64,000 bases of DNA from assembly GCF_003429095.1 (NCBI RefSeq), contig NZ_QVTE01000051.1:62001-126000 (forward strand), given 5' to 3'. The position numbers were made by a program, and so were the translations under genes. A model generated the notes under the pieces. It worked only from the letters and a program-made list of their open reading frames with translations. It searched no databases and had not been told where the DNA came from. Of this stretch, positions 55,058-63,632 are shown one piece after another. The stretch comes from Peribacillus saganii. Its GTDB lineage: Bacteria; Bacillota; Bacilli; Bacillales; DSM-1321. Every line of letters begins with the position of its first letter. Position 1 is the first letter of the stretch.

Positions 55058-55713
55058 TATGCTTTATTTTTTGATTGAAGCTTTTTTCGTTTCTTTTCCA
55101 AATTATTGCGCCACACCTCAGCAAGATATCCCATTTCCAGGAGTTTTTCAATACCACCCAGGCCATCTTGGCCTTGCAGGAGGATTTGGTTAGCATAAAG
55201 GACGCTAACTTGATCCTGCTTCCTATCCATTAAATGAATGGACTGCCCTGACTGGATAGCCCCTTCAGCAAGCACCCTTCCGAAATAGCCAGTAAAACCT
55301 GTTTTTAATACAGATTCCAGAAACTCCGGTACCCCATTATTGTGAGAAATTTTCGCGCAAGGAACACGTCCTTGAGTGATTTCCACAATGGCACCGCCTA
55401 TCCGGTAAACATCTCCAATGAATACTTCTTCTTCCTTCATCCCTTCCACTAAAACATTTTCACCGAAAGCAGGGGCTGACAGTGTCCTCCCCCATTTAGC
55501 TTCCCAAAAGCTGTAATGTTCGATTGGATAAAAACAAATCGCCCGGTCCGGCCCTCCGTGGTGTATCTTATTCGCTACTTCGTCTCCATCTAATCCGTTT
55601 ACCGTAAGGAATGCTTCAGCAACTGCTGGCCGTTTGATTGCTGTTTCAATTGTTGCTGTCTCATAATGTTCCTGCTTTGGTTTCCCTACATGCAGTGAAA
55701 CAATGTACCCCAT
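55057..55713 (-). CDS. MOSC domain protein (YiiM-like)
   Basis: A 218-residue protein with the MOSC fold found at the end of molybdenum cofactor sulfurases. Marks are LTVNGLDGDEVANKIHHGGP, DRAICFYPIEHYSFWEAKWG, FGENVLVEGM and the conserved cysteine in ITQGRVPCAKISHNN (~residue 119). YiiM of E. coli reduces N-hydroxylated compounds together with a redox partner; that role here is inference. AAAGAGG lies just before the ATG. Confidence 0.9.
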   Translation of the reverse strand: MGYIVSLHVGKPKQEHYETATIETAIKRPAVAEAFLTVNGLDGDEVANKIHHGGPDRAICFYPIEHYSFWEAKWGRTLSAPAFGENVLVEGMKEEEVFIGDVYRIGGAIVEITQGRVPCAKISHNNGVPEFLESVLKTGFTGYFGRVLAEGAIQSGQSIHLMDRKQDQVSVLYANQILLQGQDGLGGIEKLLEMGYLAEVWRNNLEKKRKKLQSKNKA

Positions 55714-55788
55714 CCTCTTTCCCCCGCTCTTCCGTGACAGATCTTTAAACTTATGTTATCCTTTAGTATATATAAATCCTGATAAAAA

Positions 55789-55816
55789 GGCCGTAAATGT
55801 TGCAGCATTCACGGCC
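55789..55816 (-). terminator. Terminator of the toxin transcript
   Basis: GGCCGTGAATGC/CATTTACGGCC stem read on the minus strand, then TTTTTATC. Confidence 0.75.
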
Positions 55817-55858
55817 TGCAGATAGACGTTCCCTCAGGGGATCGGCCTATTATCGATA

Positions 55859-55902
55859 AATAGACCTCTCCCTCAATTTACGGTCAAGGGAGGTCTATTT
55901 TT
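55859..55902. terminator. Bidirectional hairpin at the toxin stop codon
   Basis: AATAGACCTCTCCCT pairs with AGGGAGGTCTATT (one small bulge). The plus strand carries a following TTTTTT. Confidence 0.7.
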
Positions 55903-55978
55903 TGTTATGAAACGATAAAACAGCTATCATTAATGTCGCAAAGGAAAACATAGCCATTAAAGCTTCAAACATTGTCAT
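55895..55978 (-). CDS. Putative holin-like type I toxin (27 aa)
   Basis: A 27-residue peptide, MTMFEALMAMFSFATLMIAV then LSFHNKK: an N-terminal acidic residue, one membrane helix and a basic end. This is the pattern of the putative holin-like toxin family (Hol-Tox, BsrG/TxpA-like) of Firmicutes. AGGGGGT lies 7 bases before the ATG, but the hairpin at 55986-56001 can mask it. Long 5' and 3' flanks with hairpins and a possible antisense RNA complete a type I toxin-antitoxin layout. Confidence 0.75.
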   Translation of the reverse strand: MTMFEALMAMFSFATLMIAVLSFHNKK

Positions 55979-55985
55979 AGGCATC

Positions 55986-56001
55986 ACCCCCTTTCCGGGG
56001 T
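55986..56001 (-). promoter_or_regulatory. Hairpin masking the toxin ribosome binding site
   Basis: On the minus strand ACCCC-GGAAAG-GGGGT: the second arm is the Shine-Dalgarno itself. Folding would block translation of the toxin until the RNA is processed, as known for several type I toxins. Confidence 0.55.
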
Positions 56002-56283
56002 TAGCCGACCGCCCTCGGGGATACTCTATCGCAATTCTATTATAACATATTTAACAACAAAATCGAACAAGTGTTCCTTTTTGTTGCAAAAAAGTGACTT
56101 TTTCCCTAAATTTGGTTCATAAATCTCTTATTCTGAGATAGTTCTTAATGAGTCAGAATCTATTTCTAATTCCTTTATCCCTGGCCCTAGTTTACCTTAT
56201 TTTGGCATTATCCCGCAATATTAAGCACTGTATCGCGAGAATTACCATAATCTTAATGAAAAAGCAGCCATTCATTATAAAAA

Positions 56284-56323
56284 GGGACTTTTTCAAAGGT
56301 CTGCACGACCTTAGAGAAGTCCC
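56284..56323 (-). terminator. Terminator of the orphan holin gene
   Basis: GGGACTT/AAGTCCC outer stem with a nested AAGGTC/GACCTT, followed on the minus strand by TTTTTATAA. Confidence 0.75.
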
Positions 56324-56330
56324 TAATTTA

Positions 56331-56597
56331 TTAGCGAGGTTCTTTATATGATTGAGCTTGCTGGCTATCGGCGAATCCTTGTGTAGTCGGATCCTGAACA
56401 TTAGTAAGAGTGGCCAATACTCCGAAAACAGCGTTCACGACTGCAAGTACCCATCCCTTTATTTCCTCAGTCAGTTGAAAATCTGTTAGGCCAATTGCAT
56501 TTGCTCCAATCAATAGTACTTCGGCCAGGATAAAAAGCTGAGCTATGAATCCTGACACCCAAAAACGGTTTTTAAAGCGTACTCCCCAGTTAATCAT
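56331..56597 (-). CDS. Phage holin, phi LC3 family, orphan
   Basis: An 88-residue holin. The start INWGVRFKNRFWVSGFIAQL, a second hydrophobic helix (VLAVVNAVFGVLATLTNVQD), and DPTTQGFADSQQAQSYKEP are typical of the phi LC3 holin family. Such proteins permeabilise the membrane so that an endolysin can act. No endolysin or phage gene is nearby, so it is a stand-alone copy. AGGGGGTGA lies 5 bases before the ATG. Confidence 0.9.
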   Translation of the reverse strand: MINWGVRFKNRFWVSGFIAQLFILAEVLLIGANAIGLTDFQLTEEIKGWVLAVVNAVFGVLATLTNVQDPTTQGFADSQQAQSYKEPR

Positions 56598-57066
56598 CGT
56601 TTCACCCCCTAATTTACGGCGGCAAAGTTAAGAAAAATCTCGCCTTGATTTGCTGATGTTCAAGGACTTGAACGCCCTTCTCTTTTCAAGTGGTTAGGGG
56701 GAGTCCCTGTCCTATTACAGTATAGTTTTGATCTTGTTTTTCGTTCATAAATTCTTCTTTATCAGCAAAAAAAGGCTCTTACCACGCCTTAAAATTAATG
56801 GTCTTGGGGGTTTTATTCGCAAGGACAGTTAAATGATTGCATGTTTAAAAAACTGATGGTAGAATGCAGGCGCAATATATAGTCAAAATAACAACGAATC
56901 CTCCTATATATTGAATGATCACTATAGTTTTTCCTCTTCTTTCGCTCTCAATGGGCTAATTTTTTTGTTAACCAGTCAACTTTCAGCAGCTTAAAAAGGC
57001 AAGCGGCTTTACTTTACTTGAAATTTTGATTAAAAATGTAAGAAAGAAAAAGGATGATAGGAAGTG
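56598..57066. other. Spacer, no gene seen
   Basis: About 470 bases between divergent holin and mscL genes. Short TTCAAG/CTTGAA inverted copies occur near 56640-56690. No ORF with a ribosome binding site. Confidence 0.35.
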
Positions 57067-57531
57067 ATGAGAGTGATACAGGAATTTAAAAAATTTATCA
57101 TGCGGGGAAACGTGATTGATCTTGCAGTCGGGGTGATCATAGGGGCTGCTTTTAGTAAAATTGTGACCTCGCTGGTTGATGATGTATTAATGCCGCCAAT
57201 AGGACTGATAATTGGAAAAGTAGATTTCAGCGATTTATTTATCAGTCTTTCAGGAGAGAAATATGATTCACTGGCAGAAGCCAAGGCTGCAGGTGCCGCT
57301 ACGTTGAATTATGGATTATTTTTGAATAATATCATAAATTTTTTAATCATTTCTTTAGCCATCTTTATTATCGTGAGGCAGGTAAATCGATTTCATAAAA
57401 AAGAAGAACCAGAAACTCCTTTGAAAAAACCCTGTCCAGAATGCTTCACAGATATCCATCTTGAAGCGAAAAGATGCCCGTCCTGCACCACTTATTTAGC
57501 TGAGCCCTCAGGAGAGTCTTTGAAGGTGTAA
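57067..57531 (+). CDS. mscL: Large-conductance mechanosensitive channel with zinc-ribbon tail
   Basis: A 154-residue MscL, which opens under membrane tension to release solutes in hypo-osmotic shock. TM1 is [20 protein letters not shown], with the conserved pore glycines. The loop [10 protein letters not shown] follows, then TM2 [20 protein letters not shown]. The C-terminal end has a CPEC-x10-CPSC zinc ribbon (Cys at ~123/126 and 137/140) in place of the usual charged helix. The ATG at 57067 has a modest AGGAAG; the GTG at 57064 is also possible. Monocistronic. Confidence 0.95.
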   Translation: MRVIQEFKKFIMRGNVIDLAVGVIIGAAFSKIVTSLVDDVLMPPIGLIIGKVDFSDLFISLSGEKYDSLAEAKAAGAATLNYGLFLNNIINFLIISLAIFIIVRQVNRFHKKEEPETPLKKPCPECFTDIHLEAKRCPSCTTYLAEPSGESLKV

Positions 57532-57655
57532 GGAGACTCAATAAGAAGGATTATCTTGTAAAAACATAAAATGAACTTTCCTGAGGATGAAAGAACACTT
57601 TCCGGATGAAACCAAATAATCTTGTAAAGCCCTAAAAGGCGTTTTTTGCAAAAAA

Positions 57656-57684
57656 AGCCGACTTAATCATCATTGAGCCGGCGT
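57656..57684 (-). terminator. Terminator of the PAP2 gene
   Basis: GCCGGCT/AGTCGGC stem on the minus strand, followed by TTTTTTTGC. Confidence 0.75.
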
Positions 57685-57690
57685 TTTTCA

Positions 57691-58383
57691 TCATTGCCCG
57701 CGTAATTCTGCTTTTAGACCCCTCTTTTGTTTCTGGTATTCATATATCCGCAAACCAAGCCTGCAGAGTATGAGCCATGCAGCTCCAGCAGCGAACCCGG
57801 CGACTACATCACTCGGATAGTGAACCCCCAGATAGATCCTGCTCAGACCCACCATAAAAATAAGGAAAAAAGCTCCGGCCCCAGCGACAACCTTATAGCT
57901 GCGCATTTTAACAATTTTAATGACTATGATGGCCAAAGTTCCATACAGGACTATTGCCCCCATAGAATGTCCGCTGGGAAAACTGAAGCCATGTTCTCGT
58001 ATTAACGGAAAAATATCTGGACGCTCCCTTTGAAAGACTCTTTTTAGCATCTTATTAAATATGGCACCGAGGCCAGAACTTAAAGCGAGATAGACCGCAT
58101 AACTAACTTTTTTATATATTACTAACAGTGAGCAGGCAGTTATAACGGCTATCATAATCCAATCATAAGAGCCCAAAAAGGTTATGGCTTTCATCAAAAC
58201 CGTTACCTTTTCAGAAACAAAACCTTGGACAAATCCGATAATCCTTGAGTCGAATTCAATCAATTGTTTCTCTTGTATTTCTTCTGCAAGTTCAACAAAA
58301 ATTACAACATACGTCCAGAACAAAATTAGAACGGCAATGACATAAAGTATCTGCTGCTTTGTTATTGTTTTATAAAAGTGCAT
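57691..58383 (-). CDS. PAP2-family membrane phosphatase
   Basis: A 230-residue, six-helix membrane phosphatase with the three PAP2 motifs: KMLKRVFQRERPD (C1), FPSGHSMGAIVLYG (C2), SRIYLGVHYPSDVVAGFAAG (C3). Members remove phosphate from undecaprenyl pyrophosphate or phosphatidic acid and related lipids on the outer face. ATG at 58383, 8 bases after AGGTGA; the GTG at 58395 would lie inside that site. Confidence 0.9.
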   Translation of the reverse strand: MHFYKTITKQQILYVIAVLILFWTYVVIFVELAEEIQEKQLIEFDSRIIGFVQGFVSEKVTVLMKAITFLGSYDWIMIAVITACSLLVIYKKVSYAVYLALSSGLGAIFNKMLKRVFQRERPDIFPLIREHGFSFPSGHSMGAIVLYGTLAIIVIKIVKMRSYKVVAGAGAFFLIFMVGLSRIYLGVHYPSDVVAGFAAGAAWLILCRLGLRIYEYQKQKRGLKAELRGQ

Positions 58384-58701
58384 TAAGATATTCACCTGCT
58401 GTGCCTTGGATTTGCTATTTTATACCTCGCGGCTATGGCCGCCAAACCCTGGACATTACAATTGGCTGGACTTCAAACATGAATTGGCAATCTGCGCGGA
58501 TATGACTGAAAAAAGGCGATTATTGCTTTCCGTTAATGGATTTTTAATCCGCTATTGAAATAGAGCCATATACTGATGTTTCGGCACCAAACTTGAATAG
58601 CATCATAATCAAATGGTGCCAGAACCCAACTTTAACAGTGCCATAAATATGGGCTGGCTTCAGTAAAGATGGGCCTGCTGCAAAAATGGTTCAACAAAGC
58701 C
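58384..58701. other. Spacer with quasi-repeats, no gene seen
   Basis: Near 58562-58690 short blocks recur (ATGGTGCCAG, ATGGGCTGGCTTCAGTAAAG, ATGGGCCTGCTGCAAAA). The spacing is about 17-36 bases and only loosely periodic. No coding signal. Confidence 0.35.
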
Positions 58702-59583
58702 TTAAGCTTCCTTCTTTTCTCCAACAACCTTCTTTCGAGTTGTTCTTTTCTTGACTGCTGGCTTTTTGACTGGAGCTGTGGCTGGTTTTGTTTTATCAAT
58801 AGAAGCCTGAAGTGCTGCCATTAGATCAGTAACCTTTGCAGCCGCTGGCTCTCTTTCCTTTGGTGTTACTGCTGCCACACCATTCTTCTTCGCTTCAATC
58901 AGTTCCAGAAGCGCCGTTCTGTAGTCATCATTGTATTTTTCAGGTTGAAAATCGGTTGTCAGCTGATCAATCAGCATAATGGCCGTAGCGGTTTCTTTGT
59001 CAGTTACCTGGTCCCCTGAAGGAATATTGGGGACGTCAACCGCCGGCCTCACTTCGTCCGGATAATGGATAGTTTCCATCAGCAGTGTATTTTGATAAAC
59101 ACGCACCACAGCCATTTGCTCTTTAGCACGAATAACAATTTTGGCAAGCCCGACCTTTCCTGAATCCTCCAATGCCTTCCTTAACAAGGAATAAGCTTTG
59201 GATCCTCCGTCATTCGGTGATATATAATAACTTCGGTCAAAATAAATCGGATCAATTTGGTCTATTTTTACAAAATCTATAATCTCAACTGCTCGAGCCT
59301 CGTTCTCCTGTTTCAGCTTCTCTAAATCCTCATCCTCCAAAACGACAAACCTGCCCTTTGTATATTCAAATGCCCTTACGATGTCTTCCTTTCCAACCGG
59401 CTTTTCACAGACCGGGCAAATTTTTTCATATTTAATCGGAGAATGGCATTCCTTATGCAATGTACGCAAGGAAATATCTTTATTTTCAGTGGCTGCGTGA
59501 AGCTTGATCGGGATATTTACAAGCCCGAACGAAATACTTCCCTTCCAAATAGTGTGCAAACCCTTCACCCTCTTTTTTTTCAT
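58702..59583 (-). CDS. ku: Ku protein for non-homologous end joining
   Basis: A 293-residue bacterial Ku homodimer subunit (B. subtilis YkoV), which rings DNA double-strand ends and recruits LigD. The start IWKGSISFGLVNIPIKLHAA and the Ku core with CHSPIKYEKICPVCEKPVGK (zinc-like cysteines) and FDRSYYISPNDGGSKAYSLL are diagnostic. The C-terminal ~50 residues are Lys-rich and bind DNA and the ligase. The ATG at 59583 follows AAAGGG. Divergent from ligD; in B. subtilis both are made in the forespore. Confidence 0.96.
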   Translation of the reverse strand: MKKKRVKGLHTIWKGSISFGLVNIPIKLHAATENKDISLRTLHKECHSPIKYEKICPVCEKPVGKEDIVRAFEYTKGRFVVLEDEDLEKLKQENEARAVEIIDFVKIDQIDPIYFDRSYYISPNDGGSKAYSLLRKALEDSGKVGLAKIVIRAKEQMAVVRVYQNTLLMETIHYPDEVRPAVDVPNIPSGDQVTDKETATAIMLIDQLTTDFQPEKYNDDYRTALLELIEAKKNGVAAVTPKEREPAAAKVTDLMAALQASIDKTKPATAPVKKPAVKKRTTRKKVVGEKKEA

Positions 59584-59764
59584 TAGTTTCCCTTTGCCGG
59601 GCAGCTACACTCCAGAAAACTTTTGGGAATAACGCAATATTTAGCAGTTTTTGTCCAGACTATAATCAGTAAGGCTAAAACCTGTCAGACATTCCTCCAT
59701 TATTAAGAAATCAATGCACTATAAATACAACCAAAACGGAAACATTAGAAAGTGGGTTTTTTCA

Positions 59765-61606
59765 ATGAAACCAATGCTTCCAACACTGGCACCTGATCCT
59801 CCAATAGGGGGCCAATGGACTTATGAGGTCAAATACGACGGTTTCAGGGCCATCCTAACAATTGACCAAAACATCGGTGTTTCCTTAATAAGCCGGAACG
59901 GAAAACAGCTAATTGATATATTTCCGGAAATCTCATCCTTTGTTAAAAAAAACACAGAGATACTGGCGGATTTTGTGCCTTTGCGTCTGGATTGCGAGTT
60001 AGTTTGGCTCGCCAACCCTTTTAGCTCGGACTTTTCGGAAATACAGTGGAGAGGACGTCTCCGGGCAAAACAAAAGATTCAGGAAGCTACATCTATGTCC
60101 CCATGCCGGCTGATTACCTTTGATTTACTTGAAATCAATGGAAAGCCACTGACAGCAATGACATATACCGATAGAAAGAAATTACTGGCTGATTTTTTTC
60201 AGGATGTTGACTGGCCGGCTTTTCCGGATCCTCTCAAGGAAGACCTTATTCAGCTTGTTCCAGCCACTAAGAATTTTTCTGCCCTTATGGATAAGGTTAT
60301 TTTGTATGATGGTGAAGGAATTGTTGCCAAACAGGACAATGGCTTATGGGAAGAAGGCAAAAGGACAGCCTCCTGGCTTAAGATAAAGAACTGGAAAACG
60401 GCTGCCTGTTTCATAACCGCCATGCACAAAGAAAATGGCTATTTTTCGCTGGGAATATTTAAAGACGGAGACATCATGGAGATCGGACAGGTTAAGAATG
60501 GCCTTCCGCCACATGAAAGAAGTTCGCTTGCTGCAATCGTACGCGGAAATTCATATGCTGAAAACAGCATGTACCATTATATTCATCCCTCAATATGTAT
60601 TGCGGTCAATTTCCTCCATGTTTATGATGAGCAGGAGCTGCGGGAACCACAGTTCAAGGAATTCCTGATGGATATGAGGCCCGAAGAGTGTACTTGGGAG
60701 CTATTTTGCTCCAGCCAGTACACTTTTCCTGAGTCTGTAAACATTACCTCCCGCGACAAACCTATTTGGAAAATAGGATCGGAGATATTTACAAAAATAG
60801 ATTACCTTCATTACCTCAGACAAGTTTCGCCCTGGTTTTTGCATAACCTGGAGGACAAGCCGGCGACTTTGATCCGATATCCTCATGGTGCCGGCAGTGA
60901 GCGGTTTTATCAGAAAAACGTCCCTGAATATGCCCCTGATTTCATTAAGACCTTTAAGGAACATGATATTGAATATATTCTTGTTAATGACATCCAGACT
61001 TTGCTTTGGCTCGGAAACCAGCTTGCCATTGAATTTCATGTTCCGTTTCAAAAAGCAGGCCGGGTGACTCCAGATGATATTGTCCTTGATCTGGACCCGC
61101 CGACACAGGAACAATTTGGACTGGCTGTGAAAGCTGCTTTGGAAATTCGCAAGATTACCGATTCACTCAGTCTTCACTCCTTCATTAAGACATCGGGAAA
61201 CAGAGGGCTCCAGATTTATATTCCCCTGCCTTTTCATTCATTTTCATACAGTGATACAAGGAAATTCACTGACTTTCTGGCAGACTTTTTGACGAATAAG
61301 TTCCCGGATGATTTTACAATTGAAAGACTTAAGAGGAACAGAGGGAATAGGCTATACCTTGATTTTGTCCAGCATAGTGAAGGGAAAACCATTATCGCCC
61401 CCTATTCACCAAGAGGAAACGATTTCGCCGGTGTAGCTGCGCCTCTTCACTGGGACGAGGTAAATGAAGGACTAAAGCTTGCTGACTATAACGTATACAC
61501 AGTACCAAAGCGGCTTCGGACAGTAGGATGCCCCTTTGCCATGATGGAAACTGCAAGAAACGAGCAGCCCTTTACAGATATCATTAATTTTTTGAATAAG
61601 CAGTGA
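59765..61606 (+). CDS. ligD: ATP-dependent DNA ligase LigD with primase/polymerase domain
   Basis: A 613-residue enzyme joining double-strand breaks together with Ku. The ligase half comes first (~1-300): the adenylated lysine is in YEVKYDGFRA (K23), and the far motif V lysine is in ASWLKIKNWK. The eukaryote-type primase/polymerase half follows (~315-613), with the metal-binding pair in VLDLDPPTQE and HSFIKTSGNRGLQIYIPLP. No 3'-phosphoesterase domain is present, as in B. subtilis YkoU (same order and size). The ATG at 59765 follows AAAGTGGG at 8 bases. Its stop overlaps a terminator. Confidence 0.96.
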   Translation: MKPMLPTLAPDPPIGGQWTYEVKYDGFRAILTIDQNIGVSLISRNGKQLIDIFPEISSFVKKNTEILADFVPLRLDCELVWLANPFSSDFSEIQWRGRLRAKQKIQEATSMSPCRLITFDLLEINGKPLTAMTYTDRKKLLADFFQDVDWPAFPDPLKEDLIQLVPATKNFSALMDKVILYDGEGIVAKQDNGLWEEGKRTASWLKIKNWKTAACFITAMHKENGYFSLGIFKDGDIMEIGQVKNGLPPHERSSLAAIVRGNSYAENSMYHYIHPSICIAVNFLHVYDEQELREPQFKEFLMDMRPEECTWELFCSSQYTFPESVNITSRDKPIWKIGSEIFTKIDYLHYLRQVSPWFLHNLEDKPATLIRYPHGAGSERFYQKNVPEYAPDFIKTFKEHDIEYILVNDIQTLLWLGNQLAIEFHVPFQKAGRVTPDDIVLDLDPPTQEQFGLAVKAALEIRKITDSLSLHSFIKTSGNRGLQIYIPLPFHSFSYSDTRKFTDFLADFLTNKFPDDFTIERLKRNRGNRLYLDFVQHSEGKTIIAPYSPRGNDFAGVAAPLHWDEVNEGLKLADYNVYTVPKRLRTVGCPFAMMETARNEQPFTDIINFLNKQ

Positions 61607-61633
61607 AGTGAGAATTTCACTGCTTGTTTTTTG
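61598..61633 (+). terminator. Terminator of ligD
   Basis: AAGCAGTGAA/TTCACTGCTT stem across the stop codon, then GTTTTTTG. Confidence 0.85.
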
Positions 61634-61810
61634 TGCGCCGCTTGCGGTGTTATCATGCGATGAACTGCTGCCGCAGCGTTGGTTACTCCTGTGCTTTAAG
61701 GCTCAATTTCCTACGGAAAAACCTGCATGATTAAACTATAGAAAAAAAGGTAGCTGTATTTTACTACTAAAAAAAGTTGCTGAGCGCTGGAGCTTGAGAT
61801 GGATAGACAC
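61634..61810 (+). repeat. Dispersed intergenic repeat, copy C
   Basis: Contains TGCGATGAACTGCTGCCG (61656-61673), nearly identical to copy D. It ends with ATTTTACTACTAAAAAAAGT, TGCTGAGCGCTGGAGC, TTGAGATGGATAGACAC, matching the end of copy B. It lies between the ligD terminator and dapF. Confidence 0.55.
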
Positions 61811-61858
61811 TTACGTTCGTTATCTTACCATCTTATAATTTGCTAACAAAACGAGCAA

Positions 61859-61890
61859 AGGCGGACATTCAAGCAACTGTATGTCCGCCT
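61859..61890 (-). terminator. Terminator of dapF
   Basis: A perfect 10-base stem AGGCGGACAT/ATGTCCGCCT, followed on the minus strand by TTTGC. Confidence 0.75.
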
Positions 61891-61896
61891 TCTATA

Positions 61897-62886
61897 TCAC
61901 TTCATATGTTCTGAAACAAATTGTTTTGCATATTCCTGCAGCTTGGCATATTTGCTGGTTTCTTCTTCAAAAATTTCTTTATTAACCAGCTTAAAATTCT
62001 GAAAGTCTGCCGGGTTTACTTCAATCTCTGCCCTATATTCATATGTTCCATTTCCAATAAGATCGATCTGGTATCGGCCATTTTGCTGGTGGACCATACA
62101 CTTTACCATGCCTCCGTCATTGTAAACAGAAATTTCTTTTTCCGTTTCATTTAAGCCGTTAAGACATGTAACAAGGCTTGAAGCACTCATTGCCGTTCCG
62201 CAAGCATTGGTAAATCCTACACCTCGTTCAAAGGTCCTCACAAAAATATGTCCCTTCTTCAGCTCATGTACAAAGCTGACATTTACTCCGTCAGGGAAAA
62301 GATCATTTGGTCCATTTACCAAAGTAGCTATATCCTTCTGCACTGACGATTTAAGGACATCACTTTCCACAATAGAAACCAGGTGAGGGTTAGGAACAGC
62401 CAGCGCTGTAAAAAGCAATGTATCGGAAAGTTCAACAATTCTCTCATTTTTCAAAGTTTCCCAACTGAGATTCAGTGGTAAATCTTTAACATTAAAAGAT
62501 ACTGGAGAAATTTCAACCTTAAAGGTTGGGATACCATCAAAGATTTCCTCTGTCTTTTCAACAGCCAGATTTGCCTTCATTGTTTCAATGATTAATTTAG
62601 ATTTCCGAAGCTTGTCCGATGCATATCTGGCGACACAGCGAAGCCCGTTGCCACACATGGAGGCTTCTGAACCATCTGCATTGAACACTCTCATTCTCGC
62701 ATGGGACTGTTCACTTGGCATAACAAACAGAATGCCGTCGGCTCCAAGCAGGCTGGTACGGCTGCACAGGGCCATGGCAAGGCTGCTTCTCTCATCTTCA
62801 TTAAAGGAAATATCCCCTTCCATCTCGTCAATGATGATGAAATCATTTCCCGAGCCATGGCATTTTACTAATTCAATATTCATCAT
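61897..62886 (-). CDS. dapF: Diaminopimelate epimerase
   Basis: A 329-residue PLP-independent epimerase converting LL- to meso-diaminopimelate for lysine and peptidoglycan. The two catalytic cysteines are in SMCGNGLRCVARYA (~residue 78) and FERGVGFTNACGTAMSAS (~230). The start is IELVKCHGSGNDFIIIDE. It is ~45 residues longer than classic DapF, with the extra part at the C-terminus (NKEIFEEETSKYAKLQEYAK). The ATG at 62886 follows AGGGAG; a second ATG is next to it. Monocistronic. Confidence 0.95.
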   Translation of the reverse strand: MMNIELVKCHGSGNDFIIIDEMEGDISFNEDERSSLAMALCSRTSLLGADGILFVMPSEQSHARMRVFNADGSEASMCGNGLRCVARYASDKLRKSKLIIETMKANLAVEKTEEIFDGIPTFKVEISPVSFNVKDLPLNLSWETLKNERIVELSDTLLFTALAVPNPHLVSIVESDVLKSSVQKDIATLVNGPNDLFPDGVNVSFVHELKKGHIFVRTFERGVGFTNACGTAMSASSLVTCLNGLNETEKEISVYNDGGMVKCMVHQQNGRYQIDLIGNGTYEYRAEIEVNPADFQNFKLVNKEIFEEETSKYAKLQEYAKQFVSEHMK

Positions 62887-62981
62887 TATTTACTCCCTGT
62901 CTGCTAATCTTTTTGCTGCACAAAACATTTTTAACTATCTATAATTAATGATAATAGCATCAAGGCAAAGGAAGTGCCAAC

Positions 62982-63272
62982 GTGAAAGTCTATTCGAAAT
63001 GGAAAAAGTCGGTTTACTTATTTAACTTTTTTATAGCTGATACGATTGAGCCTGCATCCGATTCTGATTCCAAACAAGCTCTTGTCACAACCTCTGTCCT
63101 TACGGTGGAAGGCCAGGAAATTTGGTCTGGATCCATCAGGGTTGCCTTCAATGAGTTTGGCATTTTTCCGGTTCCTGAGGATTTGCAGGCGGTAAAGGGG
63201 CCAGACTCAATGAAAAGGATGCTATTGATCGAACTCCGCCGCTATATCAAGCCTCAATGGCGATTTTTATAA
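62982..63272 (+). CDS. Small hypothetical protein (96 aa)
   Basis: GTG start (MKVYSKWKKSVYLFNFF) after AAAGGAAGTGCC. A soluble, slightly basic protein, with a beta-rich middle (LTVEGQEIWSGSIRVAFNEF) and a Pro/aromatic end (LRRYIKPQWRFL). No signal or membrane part. I do not recognise the family; coding character and ribosome binding site look good. Confidence 0.65.
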   Translation: MKVYSKWKKSVYLFNFFIADTIEPASDSDSKQALVTTSVLTVEGQEIWSGSIRVAFNEFGIFPVPEDLQAVKGPDSMKRMLLIELRRYIKPQWRFL

Positions 63273-63312
63273 TTGCTGATTCTAAGCAAAAGAGAGTAAT
63301 CGTCTAAATTTA

Positions 63313-63451
63313 GAGGAGGAGCGGCTAAGATTGCCCCGTCTTCACAAAGCAGGTCCTATGTTACCTGCGATGAATCGCTGCCGAACCATGTGTCCTGTGG
63401 TGAAACAGGCACTAGCAGTTCAGTACGTCTGGGCTTGAGCTAGAGATAGAC
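63313..63451 (+). repeat. Dispersed intergenic repeat, copy D
   Basis: Contains GGAGGAGCGGCTAAGATTGC, TGCGATGAATCGCTGCCG (63366-63383) and TGTCCTGTGG, and ends GTCTGGGCTTGAGCTAGAGA, TAGACC. It shares its middle with copy C and its end with copies A-C. The surrounding spacer 63273-63632 holds nothing else that I can see. Confidence 0.5.
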
Positions 63452-63632
63452 CCGCTATTATTATTTTCCGCAACGTAAGAATTTTATTTAATCCAATTCA
63501 GAATTTTTACCATTTCATAAAGCAATTAAAATGGCTACTCTTCATAGAAAGATAACCTTTTGCCAGTATGAAGACCGGATATTGAACACGTAATGCAACA
63601 GCCCTTTGGTTGCTTTTTGGCACACTGTATTT

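Larger units (their letters stand above)
55744..55903 (+). ncRNA. Candidate antisense RNA of the holin-like toxin
   Basis: A plus-strand promoter-like pair, TTTAAA (55744-55749), 17 bases, TATATA (55767-55772), points toward the toxin gene. A hairpin ending in TTTTTT (55898-55903) would stop it inside the toxin 3' end. An RNA from ~55780 to ~55903 would overlap the 3' part of the toxin transcript, as in known type I antitoxins. The RNA itself is inference. Confidence 0.4.

Noticed and set aside
56192-56401. A 69-codon minus-strand ORF beside the orphan holin
   Set aside because: It spans the holin terminator and lacks start signals.
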